From Woeseiaceae bacterium (GTDB lineage: Bacteria > Pseudomonadota > Gammaproteobacteria > Steroidobacterales > Woeseiaceae), in assembly GCA_024640365.1 (NCBI GenBank), contig JAHEFE010000017.1, positions 1-54,794 of the forward strand: a stretch of 54,794 nucleotides of DNA, read 5' to 3'. Within the stretch, counting starts at the first letter, position 1. The number at the start of each line of letters is the position of its first letter. Below the pieces are notes generated by a model. That model saw nothing but the letters and a program-made list of their open reading frames with translations, searched no databases and had not been told where the DNA came from. Both the position numbers and the translations under genes were made by a program. Below, in pieces: positions 41,794 to 51,632 of this stretch.

Positions 41794-42369
41794 TTATTCG
41801 AGCGCTGTTCTATAGATCGTATTTTTCGGTTCAGCAAAAACGCGCCGGAGCATGGGTTCGAACTCATCCAGTGACAAAGTCTTCATGTCGGTGTCGAATG
41901 CCGGGTTGTCATAAATTTCACAAAACCGTGCCGTCCGCTCGAAGTATGGCGACTCACGAAATTGTTCGCGCATATCCGGGTTAAGGCCTATGTGTTCGAA
42001 AAAGTGGTAACCCTGGAAAATCCCGTGATGCTGAATCATCCAGTGGTTTGCTTCGGACACGAATGGCTTGAGTATAGCGGCCGCAACATCCGGGTGATTG
42101 AGGCTGCCGAGCGTATCGCCGATATCATGCAGCAATGCGCAGATTATATATTCTTCATTTTCACCGCCATGTTGGGCCAATGTTGCCGTCTGCAATGAGT
42201 GTTGTAGTCGGTCTATCGGGAAACCACCGTAGTCGCCGTCCAGCAGACGCAGGTGAGTGAGTACGCGATCCGGTAATTTTTGAATGAACTTCATTTGCTC
42301 GCCGATGATTATCTTCCAGTCATCCGCTGTGCTTGTGCTCATCGATTTGAAATTTGCCCGGTTTGCCAC
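41794..42369 (-). CDS. HD-domain protein (PhnZ/MIOX-like or predicted phosphohydrolase)
   Basis: A 191-residue HD-superfamily protein. Metal-binding residues are visible in LQHSLQTATLA (first His), CALLHDIGD (His-Asp), HHGIFQGYHFFEH (two or more His) and EIYDNPAFD (Asp). The spacing fits the group that includes PhnZ and myo-inositol oxygenase, di-iron oxygenases, as well as predicted phosphohydrolases (COG4341). Which chemistry applies is open. The GTG at 42369 is chosen because GGGAG lies 8 bases before it; an ATG at 42342 and a TTG at 42384 are alternatives. Confidence 0.85.
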   Translation of the reverse strand: MANRANFKSMSTSTADDWKIIIGEQMKFIQKLPDRVLTHLRLLDGDYGGFPIDRLQHSLQTATLAQHGGENEEYIICALLHDIGDTLGSLNHPDVAAAILKPFVSEANHWMIQHHGIFQGYHFFEHIGLNPDMREQFRESPYFERTARFCEIYDNPAFDTDMKTLSLDEFEPMLRRVFAEPKNTIYRTALE

Positions 42370-42443
42370 GTCTGTATCTCCCAAGAAAAACGATGCCCAG
42401 TTAGCATATTATAGATGGCGGACAAATGTTACTTTGGGTGACT

Positions 42444-42962
42444 ATGGACAATAGATTCAAAATTCGTTTAGGCCGATCGGGCGATGTCGCGAAAGTCGCC
42501 GCAATTGAATTGGCCGCTGCCACGATTTTTTCGGAGCGTGATTTGCCGCCGACAATTCGTTATACCGCCAGTGACAAGGACATTCTGAATGAAGCCATAA
42601 TCGCGAAGCGACTGTGGGTCGCCTGTGACGCGAACGATGTCCCGGTTGCGTTTGCTTTTGCAGACATGATCGGGGAGGGTGCTTACTTGGAAGAGGTCGA
42701 TGTCCATCCGCTGTACATGCGCCAGGGAATTGGCTCGAGTCTTGTTCAGGTAGTGATTGACTGGGCGCAGCAGATTGGCAGTAGTGAGTTACGCCTGGTT
42801 ACTTTTTCGCACCTCCCCTGGAATGCTCCTTTTTACGCGGGTCTGGGGTTCAGAGTGCTGGAGCCAGATGAGGTGAACGCTGACTACCGGCAGATTATTG
42901 ATGATGATGCCGGTGTTGGCATCGATCCCGACAAACGGGTGGTCATGGAGTATTTACTGTAG
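42444..42962 (+). CDS. GNAT family N-acetyltransferase
   Basis: A 172-residue GNAT. FKIRLGRSGDVAKVAAIELAAATIF opens the fold; the acetyl-CoA loop is VDVHPLYMRQGIGSSLVQVVIDWA; and FSHLPWNAPFYAGLGFRVLEPDE closes it. The tail DPDKRVVMEY is frequent in this subgroup. The ATG at 42444 is favoured over one at 42426 on N-terminal fit. It is divergent from the HD-domain gene. Substrate unknown. Confidence 0.92.
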   Translation: MDNRFKIRLGRSGDVAKVAAIELAAATIFSERDLPPTIRYTASDKDILNEAIIAKRLWVACDANDVPVAFAFADMIGEGAYLEEVDVHPLYMRQGIGSSLVQVVIDWAQQIGSSELRLVTFSHLPWNAPFYAGLGFRVLEPDEVNADYRQIIDDDAGVGIDPDKRVVMEYLL

Positions 42963-43036
42963 ATGATTATCGGGCCAGTCCTCTGGCTGACCGCTACTAA
43001 GGTTAGCTTGTCCAAGGGCGGGGTGTTTGCAGCCAG

Positions 43037-43606
43037 ATGTTAAAAATGATTGAAGCATATCCACTGCAGTTCCTGGTTGGTTGGCAACGCCATCTTGCGT
43101 TTCTGATCCTGATTGGCTGTTACCTGACGGCAAGGGCCGCCATGTCTGCTGCAAGTCTGTTGTTTCATAATGACCTCACAACCCTCGGCATTGTTTCTTT
43201 TGAATTTGCCGGCACTAGCGGGGCGGCGCAGGCCTTTTTGCAAAGTTGGGATGTAGATCAGTCACTGGCTGTCGTTCGCCATACCCGGTTCGACTTTTTG
43301 TACTTGATTGCCTATGGACTACTTGCTGCGCTGTTGTGTGAAACGATATCTCGCAGGATTAGTGCGCGCCGCTGGGCCAGAGCCGGAGTATTCCTGGCTT
43401 GGTCCGCGTGTTTTGCCGCATTATTCGATGCATTTGAGAATATCGGTATGTTGTGGATTCTTGATCATGGATCCGGACAACCTTGGCCAGCTTTGGTGGC
43501 GCTCATGGCTGCGATCAAGTTTTCGTTGATTGTGCCAGCGCTTTTGTACCTGTTTGCGGCTTTATTCTATTTACTGCTAAGACGTCTGCAAGGAGTTCAG
43601 GCATGA
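43037..43606 (+). CDS. Membrane protein coupled to an ATP-grasp gene
   Basis: A 189-residue protein with about four membrane helices: HLAFLILIGCYLTARAAMSAA, FLYLIAYGLLAALLCETIS, AGVFLAWSACFAALFDAFENIGM, and IKFSLIVPALLYLFAALFYLLLR. The DFLYLIAYG and ALFDAFENIGMLWIL blocks look conserved, but I recognise no named family. Its TGA stop overlaps the ATG of the ATP-grasp gene (ATGA), a sign of translational coupling and of joint action. Confidence 0.75.
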   Translation: MLKMIEAYPLQFLVGWQRHLAFLILIGCYLTARAAMSAASLLFHNDLTTLGIVSFEFAGTSGAAQAFLQSWDVDQSLAVVRHTRFDFLYLIAYGLLAALLCETISRRISARRWARAGVFLAWSACFAALFDAFENIGMLWILDHGSGQPWPALVALMAAIKFSLIVPALLYLFAALFYLLLRRLQGVQA

Positions 43607-44496
43607 CATTGAAACGCTGTGCCTATCTAGTCATGCCGGACGAAGGCGATTTTGTTACAGACTATTCTCTCGGCATTAAACCGATGGAAGACCTGGGCTG
43701 GCAAATTGAGCTCATGTCCTGGCGCGATAAAGTCGCTGATTGGGACTCGTTCGACATCGTCTACATTTGCACGCCGTGGGATTACCCGTCGGATCCAGCG
43801 GGCTTCATGGCAACGCTGGAGGCTATCGATAAATCCAGCGCTATCCTGGTCAATGATATAGCCCTCGTGAAATGGACGTTGTCCAAAACGTACCTGCGCG
43901 ATCTTGAGTCGCGGGGAGTTAACATCGTTCCCAGTCTGTGGCGCGATGATTTTGTAGCAGCGGAACTCGCCAGTTACTTTGCGCACTTCGGCGTAGACCG
44001 AATCATTATCAAACCAATTGTTAGCACCAATGCGACAGATACGTTTCTTCTGGATTCGCCAGTACCAAAGGCGACTATTAACGTGTTGCAGAAAAAGTTT
44101 TTGCGGCGTGGTTTCGTGGTGCAGCCGTTTATTGAGAACGTGCGCAGTGAGGGCGAGTTTTCCTTATTTTTCCTCGGCGGTCAGTACAGTCATACTATTT
44201 TGAAAACTCCTCGCCAGGGTGACTTTCGCGTACAGGAAGAGCATGGGGCTGACATCATCAGTGTTGAACCCGAGGTGGCTTTGTTAAAAGCGGCCGGTGA
44301 CGATTTCGCCAAGGTTGAGCCGATGCCGGTGTACGGACGGTTTGATTATGTGCGCGGTCCCGATGGGCGGTTTCTGCTGATGGAGATGGAAATTATCGAG
44401 CCTTCACTTTATTTACGAATGGACGCGGCCGCCCCTGCGCGATTTGCGGCTGCTATTGATGCGTACGCGAAACTGCAGGCAAATCCAAACCTCTAG
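43603..44496 (+). CDS. ATP-grasp (RimK/glutathione synthetase-like) ligase
   Basis: A 297-residue ATP-grasp protein. Marks are RIIIKPIVSTNATDTFLL (nucleotide-binding Lys), FVVQPFIENVRSEGEFSLFFLGGQYSHTILK, the DFRVQEEHGADI loop, and the metal-binding FLLMEMEIIEPSLYL. The fold joins a carboxylate to an amine or thiol with ATP. Its substrate is unknown; similar proteins are usually called hypothetical or RimK domain. It begins inside the stop of the membrane-protein gene, and a periplasmic cyclophilin follows 24 bases later. Confidence 0.9.
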   Translation: MTLKRCAYLVMPDEGDFVTDYSLGIKPMEDLGWQIELMSWRDKVADWDSFDIVYICTPWDYPSDPAGFMATLEAIDKSSAILVNDIALVKWTLSKTYLRDLESRGVNIVPSLWRDDFVAAELASYFAHFGVDRIIIKPIVSTNATDTFLLDSPVPKATINVLQKKFLRRGFVVQPFIENVRSEGEFSLFFLGGQYSHTILKTPRQGDFRVQEEHGADIISVEPEVALLKAAGDDFAKVEPMPVYGRFDYVRGPDGRFLLMEMEIIEPSLYLRMDAAAPARFAAAIDAYAKLQANPNL

Positions 44497-44520
44497 AACT
44501 GACCTAGGAGAATTGATGCA

Positions 44521-45144
44521 ATGCTGAAAATATCACGCAATATCGCCAGTGTTTTTTTGCTTACGTTATTAGTTGTGACGAGTTATTCGCGGCCGCTGTT
44601 GGCGGAGGAACCAGTGCAAGTCGCTGTAGTTACAAGCCTTGGTGATATGATGCTTGCCATTGATGTTGAGCACGCCCCCATCAGTTCAAACAACTTTCTC
44701 GCACTGGTTGATGGCAAGTATTATGACGGCGCTACTTTCTATCGCAGCGTGACTTTGAAGAATGATCATGGCACCCCGAAAATCGAAGTGATTCAGGGTG
44801 GACTTGAGCCCGAAGAATCACCTTTTCCGCCCATTGCTCATGAGAGCACAGAGCACACCGGGCTAAAACACGTCGATGGCGCGATCTCGTTAGCGCGTGG
44901 CGATATCGGCACCGCAAGCACCGAATTTTTTATCTGCATTGGCGCCCAGCCGGGTCTTGATTTCGGGGCGAGTCGTAATGCGGACAAGCAGGGTTTTGCC
45001 GTATTCGGTCACGTGCTTAGCGGCATGGATGTCGTGCGCAGCATTCGTGACCAGCCTGCTGCCGGGCCCTCAGAATCCGAGTACACGGCAGGGCAGATAC
45101 TGACTACCCCGGTGCAGATCATCTCTATGCGTCGCGTACGCTAG
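44521..45144 (+). CDS. Periplasmic cyclophilin-type peptidyl-prolyl isomerase
   Basis: A 207-residue protein with a signal peptide (about 1-28) and a cyclophilin domain. Seen are [67 protein letters not shown], and [18 protein letters not shown]. The catalytic Arg lies in FYRSV. It catalyses proline isomerisation in the periplasm. TAGGAG precedes the ATG. Its TAG stop overlaps the uvrA stop by 4 bases (CTAG). Confidence 0.93.
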   Translation: MLKISRNIASVFLLTLLVVTSYSRPLLAEEPVQVAVVTSLGDMMLAIDVEHAPISSNNFLALVDGKYYDGATFYRSVTLKNDHGTPKIEVIQGGLEPEESPFPPIAHESTEHTGLKHVDGAISLARGDIGTASTEFFICIGAQPGLDFGASRNADKQGFAVFGHVLSGMDVVRSIRDQPAAGPSESEYTAGQILTTPVQIISMRRVR

Positions 45145-47981
45145 GCGGAGCGGGCTTTTTTCCGCAATAGGGGCTTCAGGTACTGGCCGGTGAAAGAGGC
45201 TGCCGTGGCGGCAACTTGCTCGGGAGTGCCAGAGGCTATGATTTGGCCGCCACCGTCACCGCCTTCCGGGCCAATATCGATAATCCAGTCTGCCGTCTTG
45301 ATGACGTCCAGATTGTGCTCAATGATTATCACCGTGTTGCCATGATCACGCAGTCGATGCAAAACGCCCAGCAACAATTCGATATCGTGGAAGTGCAAAC
45401 CAGTTGTTGGTTCATCAAGGATATACAATGTTCTGCCGGTATCGCGTTTTGATAGCTCCTTGGCCAGTTTGACTCGTTGTGCTTCGCCACCAGACAACGT
45501 GGTGGCATTTTGGCCGAGCGTGACATACGAGAGGCCAACGTCCATCAGCGTCTGAAGCTTCTTGAGTACGACCGGTACATTGCGGAAGAACTCAGTAGCG
45601 TCTTCGATGGTCATGTCGAGCACTTCATCAATGCTCCGACCTTTGTAGGTGATCTCCAGCGTTTCACGGTTATACCGTTTGCCATGACAGACATCGCAGG
45701 GGACATAAATGTCGGGCAGAAAATGCATTTCGACTTTGATTACGCCGTCACCCTGACAGGCTTCGCACCGTCCACCCTTAACATTGAAACTGAAGCGTCC
45801 AGGCTGATAGCCGCGCGAACGGGCCTCCTGCGTGCCTGCGAACAGGTCACGAATAGGAGTGAATAGCCCGCTGTAAGTCGCGGGGTTGGAGCGTGGCGTG
45901 CGGCCGATTGGGCTTTGGCTGATATCAATGACGCGATCGATTTGATCGAGGCCGGTGATCGAGTCGTGAGGTGCGGCATTGCGGGTATTGCGATTAATAA
46001 GAGCGGCGGCCGCCTTGTACAGGGTGTCGTTAACCAACGTGGATTTGCCGGATCCGGACACACCGGTTACGCAAGTCATTAAACCAATAGGCAGTTCGGC
46101 GGTGACAGACTTCAGATTGTTGCCACGTGCTCCCTTAATGACGATTTGTTTTTTCGCGTTGTTGCGCGTTCGTTTTTCCGGTACCTCAATCCGGCGCTTG
46201 CCACTAAGGTATTGCCCGGTAACCGAGTTCGGATTGTTACAAACTTCCTGTGGCGTGCCCTGGGCGACGATTTGCCCGCCGTGTACGCCGGCACCCGGGC
46301 CGAGATCGACGACATAGTCTGCTTCGAGGATGGCTTCTTCGTCATGTTCGACGACAATTACCGTATTGCCGATGTCGCGCAAGTGGATAAGCGTTTTAAG
46401 CAGGCGCTTGTTGTCTCGCTGGTGCAGGCCGATAGAGGGCTCATCAAGAATGTACATGACACCAACCAGTCCCGAGCCGATCTGGCTTGCCAGCCGTATG
46501 CGTTGCGCCTCACCGCCAGATAGTGTTTCTGCGCTGCGATCCAGGGACAGGTAATCCAGGCCGACGTTGCTCAAAAATCCGAGACGATCGCCAATTTCTT
46601 TGACGACTTTGTCGGCGATGGCAGCGCGCCAGCCATCCAGTTTTAGTTTTTCAAAAAACACGCGGGCATTGCCCACAGAGAGGCCGCTGATCTCGGGCAG
46701 GGAGTGATCACTGATAAACACATTTCGTGCGGCACGGTTCAGCCTTGTGCCACCACAGTCTGGGCAGTCCTGACTGTTAAGAAAACGTGACAACTCTTCG
46801 CGGACGGCGTTGGACTCGGTTTCCCGGTAGCGTCTCTCGAGGTTGGGTATTACTCCTTCGAAGCGGTGGGTCTGCGTGACTTGAGTGCCACGGTTATTGC
46901 TGTAGGAAAAATCGATACGATCCTTACCGCTGCCATAAAGAATAGCGTGCTGGTGCTTTTCATCCAGTTCGTTATAGGGCGTTTCGACATCAAAGCCATA
47001 ATGCTTAGCCAGGCTTTGAATCATCTGGAAGTAATAAGTCGTACGTCGATCCCAGCCGCGAATCGCACCTCCCGCCAGCGACACTTCTTCGTTTACCACG
47101 ACCCGCTGTGGATCAAAGAATTGTTTAACTCCCAGGCCGTCGCAACTGCCGCATGCGCCCGTTGGGTTGTTAAATGAAAACAGCCGTGGCTCGAGTTCGG
47201 TCAGACTGTAGCCGCATTCGGAGCAGGCGAATTTGTCGGAAAAGACTATTTCTTCCTTGCTGTCGTCGTCCATGTAGACGATGCGGGCGACGCCATCGGC
47301 CAGACGTAGCGCCGTTTCAAACGACTCTGCGAGGCGCTGCTGCAAGTCATTTTTTACTTTGAAGCGATCGACAATAGCTTCGATCGTGTGCTTTTTGCGC
47401 AGATCGAGGGTCGGTGGATCATCCAGTTCGTAAACTTCACCGTTGATACGCGCGCGGATGAAGCCTTGCGCCTGCAGATCCTGCATCAGGTTTACGTGCT
47501 CGCCTTTGCGTTCGGTAATTATTGGTGCGAGCAACATGAGGCGGCTGTCTTCAGGTAACGCCAGCACCAAATCAACCATTTGGCTGACCGTTTGGGCCTC
47601 AAGAGCCAGACCATGGTCGGGACAGCGGGGGATGCCTGCGCGCGCATACAAAAGGCGCAAGTAGTCGTAAATCTCCGTGACAGTGCCAACTGTTGAGCGC
47701 GGATTGTGCGAAGTTGATTTTTGCTCAATGGAGATAGCTGGCGACAATCCCTCAATATGATCGATGTCGGGTTTCTCCATCATCGACAGGAACTGGCGCG
47801 CATAGGCGGACAGCGATTCCACATAGCGGCGCTGGCCTTCAGCGTAAATGGTGTCGAACGCCAGTGATGACTTGCCCGAACCCGATAGGCCGGTGAAAAC
47901 GATGAACTTGTCTCTCGGTAGTCTCAGGTCGACGTTTTTCAGGTTGTGGGTTCTGGCGCCACGAATATCAATGAATTTCAT
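45141..47981 (-). CDS. uvrA: Excinuclease ABC subunit A
   Basis: A 946-residue UvrA of normal length, the damage sensor of nucleotide excision repair. Walker A motifs are [14 protein letters not shown] and [13 protein letters not shown]. Zinc modules are [19 protein letters not shown] with CGSCDG, and [14 protein letters not shown] with CDVCHGKRY. The signatures [12 protein letters not shown] and [12 protein letters not shown] are both intact. The ATG at 47981 gives the standard [16 protein letters not shown] looked for a LexA box upstream and did not see one. Divergent from the MFS gene. Confidence 0.98.
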   Translation of the reverse strand: MKFIDIRGARTHNLKNVDLRLPRDKFIVFTGLSGSGKSSLAFDTIYAEGQRRYVESLSAYARQFLSMMEKPDIDHIEGLSPAISIEQKSTSHNPRSTVGTVTEIYDYLRLLYARAGIPRCPDHGLALEAQTVSQMVDLVLALPEDSRLMLLAPIITERKGEHVNLMQDLQAQGFIRARINGEVYELDDPPTLDLRKKHTIEAIVDRFKVKNDLQQRLAESFETALRLADGVARIVYMDDDSKEEIVFSDKFACSECGYSLTELEPRLFSFNNPTGACGSCDGLGVKQFFDPQRVVVNEEVSLAGGAIRGWDRRTTYYFQMIQSLAKHYGFDVETPYNELDEKHQHAILYGSGKDRIDFSYSNNRGTQVTQTHRFEGVIPNLERRYRETESNAVREELSRFLNSQDCPDCGGTRLNRAARNVFISDHSLPEISGLSVGNARVFFEKLKLDGWRAAIADKVVKEIGDRLGFLSNVGLDYLSLDRSAETLSGGEAQRIRLASQIGSGLVGVMYILDEPSIGLHQRDNKRLLKTLIHLRDIGNTVIVVEHDEEAILEADYVVDLGPGAGVHGGQIVAQGTPQEVCNNPNSVTGQYLSGKRRIEVPEKRTRNNAKKQIVIKGARGNNLKSVTAELPIGLMTCVTGVSGSGKSTLVNDTLYKAAAALINRNTRNAAPHDSITGLDQIDRVIDISQSPIGRTPRSNPATYSGLFTPIRDLFAGTQEARSRGYQPGRFSFNVKGGRCEACQGDGVIKVEMHFLPDIYVPCDVCHGKRYNRETLEITYKGRSIDEVLDMTIEDATEFFRNVPVVLKKLQTLMDVGLSYVTLGQNATTLSGGEAQRVKLAKELSKRDTGRTLYILDEPTTGLHFHDIELLLGVLHRLRDHGNTVIIIEHNLDVIKTADWIIDIGPEGGDGGGQIIASGTPEQVAATAASFTGQYLKPLLRKKARSA

Positions 47982-48163
47982 AGTGGTCTGCGGTCTGCGC
48001 GAAACAACCTGCTAATATACGCCGCCACAGGAGTGCGGCGCAAAGGCAGAATGAAAATGTTGCCTGTTTGGCTAAACGAAGTACGCTGTTGACTTGCCGG
48101 ATACCGGTGGTCACGCTTTGAGCATCCGCGGTTGGGTGCTTGTATAGGGGCAGTCAGGGTTTT

Positions 48164-49330
48164 ATGAACGACAACGACAATTATGGAATGCTACCCACAG
48201 AAAAGCGGGCTGTAACGGTAGTCGCGCTGATCGCGATGTGTCGCATGCTGGGGCTGTTTTCCCTACTACCGGTGTTGGCGGTATTCGTGGGCCATCTGGA
48301 TGGCGCAACCCCGACATTGATTGGTTTGGCGGTTGGCGCGTATGGCCTGACACAGGCCGCATTGCAGATCCCGTTCGGGGCGTTATCTGATCGTATAGGA
48401 CGTATGCCCGTTCTATTGTTTGGTCTCGCGATATTTGCTCTGGGCAGTATCGTGGCCGGCCTTGCAGACACCATCAGTGGCGTTATTATCGGCCGCTTGT
48501 TGCAAGGTGCTGGCGCAATTTCCGCGACCCTGACGGCGTTATTGGCCGACGCCACTCGCGAGAAAGTGCGCACACGAAGCATGGCCTTTCTGGGCATGTC
48601 GATCGGCATGTCTTTCCTGATTGCGTTTGTGGTTGGCCCGCTGATTGCCGGTTATTTTGGTGTGCGTTCATTATTTTGGGTGGCCGCTCTTCTGGCATTG
48701 ATTGCCGCTGGGTTGCTGAGCTTCCTGCCCAAGATGGAGGAGCGCAAAGTTGTGAGCGGGCGACTGAAGTTGTCTGCTGCTTTTTTACCAACGCTATTGC
48801 GCCTCGACCTGTATGTGTTCCTGTTGCACGCAATCATGACCGCGAGTTTCGTGGCATTGCCGTTTGTTCTGCATGATCAATTGCAGCTGCCCATGACCAC
48901 TTACTGGAAGATTTATATAGGTGCGTTGTTGCTGTCGCTGCTGGGTACAGTGCCCCTGATCATGGCTGATGAACGTCAGGGTAAGCGCTGGACGATGGGC
49001 ATCGCCGTCGCCTTGTTGCTGGGAGGACAGATTTTGTTGGCCACTATTGGTTCTACATTTCTGACGGTATTGCTTGCTCTGTGTGTATTTTTTGCGGGCT
49101 TTAATTTTCTTGAGGCTGGCTTGCCAGCGCGCTTGTCCCTGGCTGCGCATGGTGACGTGAGAGGTGCGGCTTTGGGCGTTTTTGCCAGTGCCCAGTTCCT
49201 TGGTGCCTTCGTGGGCGGTGTCCTCGGTGGCATTCTGCTGGGTTACGATGGTCCGGTCGCAGTATTCGAGGTGTGCGCAGTCGTGGCGGTAATTTGGTTC
49301 CTGATTCAGCAATTCACTGAAAAAGCCTGA
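48164..49330 (+). CDS. MFS transporter
   Basis: A 388-residue major facilitator with twelve helices. The MFS loop 2-3 signature is seen as GAYGLTQAALQIPFGALSDRIGRMPVLLFGL; GRLLQGAGAISATLTALLADATRE is the helix 4-5 region of drug:H+ antiporters. The position between uvrA and ssb matches the gene order in pseudomonads, where the same type of transporter is found. Substrate unknown. The ATG at 48164 is favoured over a TTG at 48140. Confidence 0.94.
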   Translation: MNDNDNYGMLPTEKRAVTVVALIAMCRMLGLFSLLPVLAVFVGHLDGATPTLIGLAVGAYGLTQAALQIPFGALSDRIGRMPVLLFGLAIFALGSIVAGLADTISGVIIGRLLQGAGAISATLTALLADATREKVRTRSMAFLGMSIGMSFLIAFVVGPLIAGYFGVRSLFWVAALLALIAAGLLSFLPKMEERKVVSGRLKLSAAFLPTLLRLDLYVFLLHAIMTASFVALPFVLHDQLQLPMTTYWKIYIGALLLSLLGTVPLIMADERQGKRWTMGIAVALLLGGQILLATIGSTFLTVLLALCVFFAGFNFLEAGLPARLSLAAHGDVRGAALGVFASAQFLGAFVGGVLGGILLGYDGPVAVFEVCAVVAVIWFLIQQFTEKA

Positions 49331-49357
49331 ATTAAGGCAAAAGAGCTGTTAATCGGA

Positions 49358-49386
49358 CTGGCAATTGTGTGTTCAGGCACTACAAT
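49358..49386 (+). promoter_or_regulatory. Possible ssb promoter
   Basis: CTGGCA (49358-49363), 17 bases, TACAAT (49381-49386; 5 of 6 to consensus). It would give a leader of about 75 bases. No LexA box was recognised. Confidence 0.4.
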
Positions 49387-49469
49387 AGTCTGCCCTTGCG
49401 CAACACTGCTTCAGAATAGCTGATTTGGCGCATTTACTAATAAACACAATGAATTACAGGTGATCTTCT

Positions 49470-49904
49470 ATGGCTCGTGGAGTAAACAAAGTAATCCTCG
49501 TCGGTAATCTAGGCAAGGATCCGGACACTCGTTACATGCCCAGCGGTTCCGCAGTAACCAATTTCAGTATCGCAACCAGCGAGTCGTGGAAGGATAAACA
49601 GACCGGTGAGCAAAAAGACCGCACAGAATGGCACAACATTTCCATGTTTGGCCGGCTGGCGGAAATCGCTGCCGAATATCTGCGCAAAGGTTCGCAGGTT
49701 TATATCGAAGGCAAATTGCGTACCCGCAAGTGGCAGGACAAGCAGGGCAATGACCGTTATACGACTGAGGTCGTAGCGGACGAAATGCAGATGCTTGGGG
49801 GTCGTTCTGGTGGGGGCGCTCCGGCGGCGTCACAAGACTCGGGTTCATCGAGCCCATCCCCACAGAGCTCTCCGGACGATTTTGACGACGATATTCCGTT
49901 CTAG
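49470..49904 (+). CDS. ssb: Single-stranded DNA-binding protein
   Basis: A 144-residue SSB. The OB fold opens [39 protein letters not shown] and contains [33 protein letters not shown] short flexible linker rich in Gly, Ser and Pro leads to the acidic tip DDDIPF, which recruits replication and repair partners. The linker is shorter than in E. coli (178 residues). Terminated by a strong hairpin. Confidence 0.98.
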   Translation: MARGVNKVILVGNLGKDPDTRYMPSGSAVTNFSIATSESWKDKQTGEQKDRTEWHNISMFGRLAEIAAEYLRKGSQVYIEGKLRTRKWQDKQGNDRYTTEVVADEMQMLGGRSGGGAPAASQDSGSSSPSPQSSPDDFDDDIPF

Positions 49905-49938
49905 AACCCCGCAGGGTAGATCAGGATTTCTGACGATG

Positions 49939-49978
49939 ATCAGCGCACAGTAACTTATTGTGCGCTGATTTTGTTTTT
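49939..49978 (+). terminator. Intrinsic terminator of ssb
   Basis: ATCAGCGCACA - 9 bases - TGTGCGCTGAT, a perfect 11-bp stem, followed by TTTTGTTTTT. Confidence 0.93.
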
Positions 49979-50026
49979 AGCAAAGACGGTTAATTTATCA
50001 GGTTGGATTGGATAGGTGCCCATCAA

Positions 50027-50066
50027 GAGCCACATGGCGCGTTGCGTAATGCGTAGCTTGTGGCTC
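50027..50066 (+). repeat. Inverted repeat in the miaB leader
   Basis: GAGCCACA (50027-50034) and TGTGGCTC (50059-50066) pair perfectly over a GC-rich 24-base interior. It lies about 95 bases before miaB and may be a structured leader. Confidence 0.4.
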
Positions 50067-50158
50067 ATCGAATTCTGATCAAGCTGGAAAGCATGGGCTT
50101 CATCAGCTAACCTGCACTAATAAATAGTTTATTTTCAATATCTTAACGACAAGACGGC

Positions 50159-51499
50159 ATGACCAAGAAACTTTATATCAAGACCTACGGTTGCCAGATG
50201 AATGAGTACGACTCGGAGAAAATGGCCGATGTGCTGCGCGCATCCCATGGTTACGAGTTGACGACGACACCGGAGGATGCCGACGTATTGTTGGTTAATA
50301 CCTGCTCAATTCGCGAAAAAGCTCAGGAAAAGGTGTTTTCGGAATTGGGCCGCTGGAAAGCATTGAAAAAAGCTAATCCAAACCTGGTGATAGGCGTCGG
50401 TGGTTGTGTGGCCAGTCAGGAAGGCGAAGGAATCAGCAAGCGGGCGCCGTTTGTTGACCTCGTATTTGGCCCGCAAACCCTGCATCGCTTGCCGGGCATG
50501 CTGGATGATACTCGTGCGAGCAAACAGCCAGTGGTCGATATCTCCTTTCCGGAAATTGAAAAGTTCGATCGTATGCCTGAACCGCGTGCGGAGGGCCCGA
50601 CTGCATTTGTCTCAGTCATGGAGGGTTGCAGCAAGTACTGCACCTTTTGTGTCGTGCCGTATACGCGCGGCGAAGAAATCAGTCGCCCGCTGGATGACGT
50701 GATAGCGGAGACTGTTAGTCTTGCCGAGCAGGGCGTGCGCGAAGTGAATCTGCTGGGGCAAAACGTCAATGCCTACCGTGGCTTGATGCACGATGGTCAG
50801 TTTGCTGATCTCGCGACATTGATTTATTACGTTGCCGCCATTGACGGCATAGAGCGGATTCGATTTACAACTTCACATCCGGTCGAGTTCACCGATAGTC
50901 TGGTTCAGGCCTACGCTGAAGTACCAAAGCTTGCCAATTTTCTGCACCTGCCTGTGCAAAGTGGGTCGGATCGAGTGTTGTCGCGAATGAAGCGCGGCCA
51001 CACAGCGCTGGAATACAAACAGAAGATACGTAAATTGCGCGCGGTTCGGCCTGATATTTCAATCTCATCGGATTTTATTGTGGGATTTCCGAATGAAACC
51101 GATGCGGATTTTGACGCGACGATGAGACTGATTGCAGACATTGGATTCGATCAATCTTTCAGTTTTATCTACAGTGCTCGACCAGGTACGCCGGCCGGTT
51201 CTTTGCCGGATGAGGTACCAGCTGACGTCAAGAAGCAGCGCTTGGCGCTCTTGCAGCAACGCATAAATCAGCAAGCCCATGCGATAAGTGAGGCGATGGT
51301 TGGCACGACTCAGCGAGTCCTGGTGGAACGCCTGTCGAAGAAGAATTCTGCGCAACTTGCGGGCCGCACCGAGAATAATCGCTGGGTAAACTTTGACGGT
51401 GACCGGTCTATGCTGGGGCATTTCGTTGATGTACAGATCACTGAAGCATTACCAAATTCGTTACGCGGTAGAGTCAAAAGCAACCAGGCTGCCGCATGA
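50159..51499 (+). CDS. miaB: tRNA methylthiotransferase MiaB
   Basis: A 446-residue radical-SAM enzyme that adds the 2-methylthio group to i6A37 of tRNAs. N-terminal UPF0004 domain with Cys12 ([11 protein letters not shown]), [10 protein letters not shown] and GGCVASQEG binds the auxiliary cluster. The radical-SAM motif CSKYCTFC is followed by [15 protein letters not shown]-terminal TRAM domain (about 380-446) ends the protein. It starts the order miaB-phoH-ybeY-ybeX-lnt, conserved in Gammaproteobacteria, though 133 bases separate it from phoH. Confidence 0.98.
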   Translation: MTKKLYIKTYGCQMNEYDSEKMADVLRASHGYELTTTPEDADVLLVNTCSIREKAQEKVFSELGRWKALKKANPNLVIGVGGCVASQEGEGISKRAPFVDLVFGPQTLHRLPGMLDDTRASKQPVVDISFPEIEKFDRMPEPRAEGPTAFVSVMEGCSKYCTFCVVPYTRGEEISRPLDDVIAETVSLAEQGVREVNLLGQNVNAYRGLMHDGQFADLATLIYYVAAIDGIERIRFTTSHPVEFTDSLVQAYAEVPKLANFLHLPVQSGSDRVLSRMKRGHTALEYKQKIRKLRAVRPDISISSDFIVGFPNETDADFDATMRLIADIGFDQSFSFIYSARPGTPAGSLPDEVPADVKKQRLALLQQRINQQAHAISEAMVGTTQRVLVERLSKKNSAQLAGRTENNRWVNFDGDRSMLGHFVDVQITEALPNSLRGRVKSNQAAA

Positions 51500-51632
51500 A
51501 GTGAGCCGCTAGCTATTCCATGCCGCCGGCTATCGCGGTAGTCTTTATTTGGCCGGGTACGACCATAGTCATGACCTTGAAATTAAGGTGCGGTCGGCAC
51601 TTGATTAGAGCAGAGAGGATACTATTTAAACA

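Noticed and set aside
47982-48163. LexA (SOS) box between uvrA and the MFS gene
   Set aside because: No CTGT-N8-ACAG match was found on either strand.
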